Source of the DNA: Chloroflexi bacterium UBA5189
GTDB taxonomy: Bacteria > Chloroflexota > Limnocylindria > Limnocylindrales > CSP1-4
Length of the DNA stretch: 5,812 bases
Direction of reading: 5' to 3'
Assembly: GCA_002413045.1 (NCBI GenBank)
Contig: DHWF01000058.1
Coordinates: forward strand, 1 to 5,812
The notes under the pieces are model-generated. The model did not search any database. It was not told where the DNA came from and was given only the letters and a program-made list of their open reading frames with translations. The position numbers and the translations under genes were made by a program. Positions 4,400 through 5,812 of the stretch are shown one piece after another; the first letter of the stretch is position 1, and each line of letters starts with the position of its first letter.

Positions 4400-4857
4400 G
4401 GCTGCGCCTCCAGGGCAGCGCCACCAGCCGTGACACCGGCCACTGCAGCGTGTACCGCCGCGTCGACGTCCGGACCGTCCCAGAGACTGAGCCTGCCGCG
4501 CCACGGGAGGGGCTCGGGCAGGGCCACGACCGCCTCGAGGCGCCAGGCATAGGCCGCCGGCGACCACGGCCCGGTCAGGAGCTGGTCGGACGGGACCAGG
4601 TCGGACGGGATGACGTCGACGAGCTGCGCGATCGCGATAATCGCGCCTCGAGGGAGCTTCGACATCTTGGCCGGCAGGAGCCCGGCTCGATGGAGCTCCG
4701 CGGCGTAGCGGACGCTGTCGTTGCCCCAGATGTTCTTGGCGGCGTGGATCAGGACCAGACCGCGGTAGTTCGTCGACCACGAGCGCGTCTCGAACTGCTT
4801 CACGCCGGCGGCGATCAGCGAGGCGAACGGCTGGGTCACGGTCAGGGCCTTGGTCAC
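4396..4857 (-). CDS. ASCH-domain protein
   Basis: This 153-residue protein shows the ASCH/PUA-like fold pattern from start to about residue 127: LTVTQPFASLIAAGVKQ with the motif Gly18-x-Lys20-x-x-Glu23-x-Arg25 and Trp27, then YRGLVLIHAAK (31-41), a GAIIAIAQLVDV strand (71-82), and GPWSPAAYAW followed by WRGRLSLWD near the end of the domain. ASCH proteins are thought to bind RNA or modified nucleotides, and some hydrolyse modified cytidine; phage members are frequent and mostly uncharacterised. The C-terminal 25 residues are Ala/Gly-rich and look like a tail. GTG 4857 overlaps the upstream stop (GTGA) but lacks a strong ribosome-binding site. The stop overlaps the nuclease start. The domain call is firm; the substrate is unknown. 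Confidence 0.88.
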   Translation of the reverse strand: MTKALTVTQPFASLIAAGVKQFETRSWSTNYRGLVLIHAAKNIWGNDSVRYAAELHRAGLLPAKMSKLPRGAIIAIAQLVDVIPSDLVPSDQLLTGPWSPAAYAWRLEAVVALPEPLPWRGRLSLWDGPDVDAAVHAAVAGVTAGGAALEAQP

Positions 4858-5099
4858 GACGGCTTCGGGCCGCCCTGTGCCTGGTCCTGCTCAAGAAGCG
4901 CGTGCAGCGACGTCCGGTTGACGATCGCGGCCGAGACGAGCCGGGCGTACGCCTCGGCGAGGGTGGCCTCGATCGCGGCTCGCTCGCGGAGGATCTCGGG
5001 CGCCGGCGCCGTGGCGTCCTGGATCGCCTCCGGCGAGAGCAGGTACTCGGCCGACGCGGCGTGGCCGAGCGCCTTGGAGAACAGCTCGTCGAACGTCAC
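4854..5099 (-). CDS. Small helical protein of unknown function
   Basis: This is an 81-residue protein, almost entirely alpha-helical by eye: FDELFSKALGHAASAEYLL (3-21), then a Pro/Ala break, then a long helix ERAAIEATLAEAYARLVSAA (39-58) and a short C-terminal helix. The N-terminal 'TFDELFxxALxHAxxAE' and the 'RERAAIEATLAxAYA' pattern resemble short helical proteins found next to early genes in actinobacterial phages, but I know no assigned function. GTG 5099 overlaps the previous stop (GTGA) and the stop overlaps the ASCH start, so expression is probably coupled on both sides. No convincing ribosome-binding site is present. Confidence 0.7.
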   Translation of the reverse strand: MTFDELFSKALGHAASAEYLLSPEAIQDATAPAPEILRERAAIEATLAEAYARLVSAAIVNRTSLHALLEQDQAQGGPKPS

Positions 5100-5602
5100 G
5101 GCTTGGCGCTCTTGGATGGCGGGTCAACGTATCGAACCGCATGAGGAGCGGCGGCGGCGACCGCTCGCTGCGCGCGAGCCAGCCACGCCTCGAACCGGGG
5201 AGCGGCGCCACTGTTCTCCGGCCAAGGGCGCCGGCCGGCGAGGACGGCCTGGGCGATCTGATTACCCTCGCCTGCGGCCTCGCGGAGACCCTCGAGGATC
5301 GCGTCGTCCGTCGCGTCGGGCATCGCTGCCGCAAGTTCCTCGACGTCGGCCGCCTCTTGGCCCTGGTCCTGGACCTCGACCTCGGGGATGACCAGCTGGC
5401 GCTCGCCGGTGATCTGGACGACGACCTCGGGCAAGAACTGCTCGAAGAGCCGCTCGTCGACGTCGAGGTGGAGCTGGACCGCGACCTCCTTGTTCGAGAG
5501 CTTCGGTCGCTGGACCAGCAGGCGATCGGCCTTGATCGCCGTGACCTTGCCCTCCCACGTCCGCTCCGGGACGAGGACGACGTAGACGCTCGTCCGGATC
5601 AT
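5096..5602 (-). CDS. Unknown protein with beta-rich N-terminal domain
   Basis: This 168-residue protein has two parts. Residues 1-78 alternate beta strands (VYVVLVPERTWEGKVTAI, then LLVQRPK, VAVQLHLDVDERLFEQF, VVVQI and LVIPEVEV). The second part is acidic and helical (ADVEELAAAMPDATDDAIL) and ends in FEAWLARAQRAVAAAA and a Pro/Ser/Lys tail. The strand pattern 'K-V...RP...V-x-L-x-L-x-V...F....P-x-VVV' is one I have seen in uncharacterised early proteins of actinophages; no enzymatic motif, cysteine cluster or membrane segment is present. ATG 5602 overlaps the upstream stop (ATGA, 5602-5599) and AGGTGG lies 6 bases upstream. Its stop overlaps the next start. Confidence 0.72.
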   Translation of the reverse strand: MIRTSVYVVLVPERTWEGKVTAIKADRLLVQRPKLSNKEVAVQLHLDVDERLFEQFLPEVVVQITGERQLVIPEVEVQDQGQEAADVEELAAAMPDATDDAILEGLREAAGEGNQIAQAVLAGRRPWPENSGAAPRFEAWLARAQRAVAAAAPHAVRYVDPPSKSAKP

Positions 5603-5812
5603 GCCGCCACCTGCAGGTCGAGCAGTGCGTCCAGGAGCTCGAAGCCCTCCGCGATCGAGGCGTCGACCTGGGCCTTGACCGCGGCTTCGATCCGGGGCCG
5701 GAAGAACTCCCGGAAATAGGCGTACTGCTGGTTGTAGGTCTTGCCTTTGACCTTGGACCAGTCGACGTCCACCGCCACCGCCGCCGCCGCCGCCGCCTCC
5801 GCCGCCGCCGCC
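5599..5812 (-). CDS. C-terminal part of an unknown protein with poly-Ala stretch (runs off window)
   Basis: The frame is open from the right edge to TGA 5601-5599 and gives the last 70 residues of a protein whose start is outside. It begins with a run of alanines broken by one Glu and then Val-Ala-Val. VDWSKVKGKTYNQQYAYFR follows, then a helical C-terminus with FRPRIEAAVKAQVDA and FELLDALLDL. The alanine run, encoded by GCG codons, looks like a flexible linker between a preceding domain and this short Tyr/Phe-rich C-terminal module. The stop overlaps the next gene's ATG. The visible part carries no recognisable motif, so I do not assign a function; its position upstream of nuclease and ASCH genes would suit an early or recombination-related protein, but that is only context. 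Confidence 0.65.
   Translation of the reverse strand, partial: AAAAEAAAAAAVAVDVDWSKVKGKTYNQQYAYFREFFRPRIEAAVKAQVDASIAEGFELLDALLDLQVAA
5770..5812. repeat. Imperfect GCC/GCG trinucleotide repeat
   Basis: The last 43 bases are almost entirely a CGC/GCC triplet repeat with a few interruptions (CAC twice, CTC once). In the minus-strand frame it encodes the alanine run of the truncated gene. The repeat continues to the edge of the window, so its full length is unknown. Such runs are prone to slippage and to assembly collapse. Confidence 0.75.

Larger units (their letters stand above)
10..5812 (-). mobile_element. End of an integrated phage or integrative element (partial)
   Basis: Seen: a 3' tRNA half without its 5' half at 10-60, an intact tyrosine recombinase, an excisionase-like protein directly upstream of it, and a one-directional run of small phage-type genes (ASCH domain, PD-(D/E)XK nuclease, small Cys-rich proteins). 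Known: tyrosine recombinases commonly insert elements into the 3' half of tRNA genes, leaving one complete and one half copy. Inferred: the element occupies everything to the right of the tRNA half, and bases 1-9 would be host flank if the element is integrated. If the window comes from a free phage or circular form, 10-60 would instead be attP. No capsid, tail, lysis, conjugation or replication gene is visible, so phage versus conjugative element is undecided. Confidence 0.72.

Noticed and set aside
4400..4894. Longer nuclease start at 4894
   Set aside because: The upstream extension is Arg/Pro-rich and lies out of frame within the ASCH gene. GTG 4399 has GGAGG and the standard GTGA overlap.
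4450..5391. Plus-strand open frame of 313 codons opposite the ASCH and neighbouring genes
   Set aside because: It is a shadow of well-supported minus-strand genes, with low-complexity Arg/Pro/Gly composition toward its end.
1..5812. CRISPR arrays, rRNA genes, insertion sequences, riboswitches, promoters and rho-independent terminators
   Set aside because: No regularly spaced repeats, transposase motifs or clear hairpin-plus-T-run structures were found by reading both strands. The genes are too tightly packed for intergenic signals.

Overview
The window reads as one end of an integrated genetic element (prophage or pSAM2-like integrative element) from a GC-rich bacterium. Dense packing, near-universal G or C at third codon positions, frequent GTG starts and TGA as essentially the only stop codon fit an actinobacterium or a high-GC Chloroflexota relative. 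Which of the two cannot be settled from the sequence. All supportable genes lie on the minus strand, so the text below follows transcription from the right edge (5812) to the left edge (1).

Left edge (10-60): the 3' half of a tRNA-Arg(UCG) gene, from anticodon arm to an encoded CCA, with no D-arm or 5' acceptor strand. This is what the attachment core of a tRNA-integrating element looks like. Next to it lie a pair of 11-bp direct repeats and a small gene whose stop codon falls inside the tRNA-derived core.

Integration module (about 340-1951): an excisionase-like helix-turn-helix protein, an intact tyrosine recombinase with all six catalytic residues, then the N-terminus of a phage-type nucleotidyltransferase that loses its reading frame after about 35 codons. 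The order xis-int-att, all in one direction, resembles pSAM2-type elements and some phages.

Middle (1948-3475): four successive small Cys/His-rich proteins that may bind zinc. Upstream of them is a gene that appears to be split by a single in-frame TGA.

Right (3472-5812): small unnamed proteins, a PD-(D/E)XK-type endonuclease homologue, an ASCH-domain protein, a beta-rich protein of 168 residues and the C-terminus of a protein with a poly-alanine stretch that leaves the window.

Thirteen gene junctions are 4-base ATGA or GTGA stop/start overlaps, so the window looks like one long translationally coupled early operon ending at the attachment site. No internal promoter, terminator or gene-free stretch over 300 bases was seen. 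The few places where the coupling pattern breaks (split gene at 3347, nucleotidyltransferase at about 530, xis/int junction) are also the places where reading frames look disturbed, and these are the observations most worth checking.
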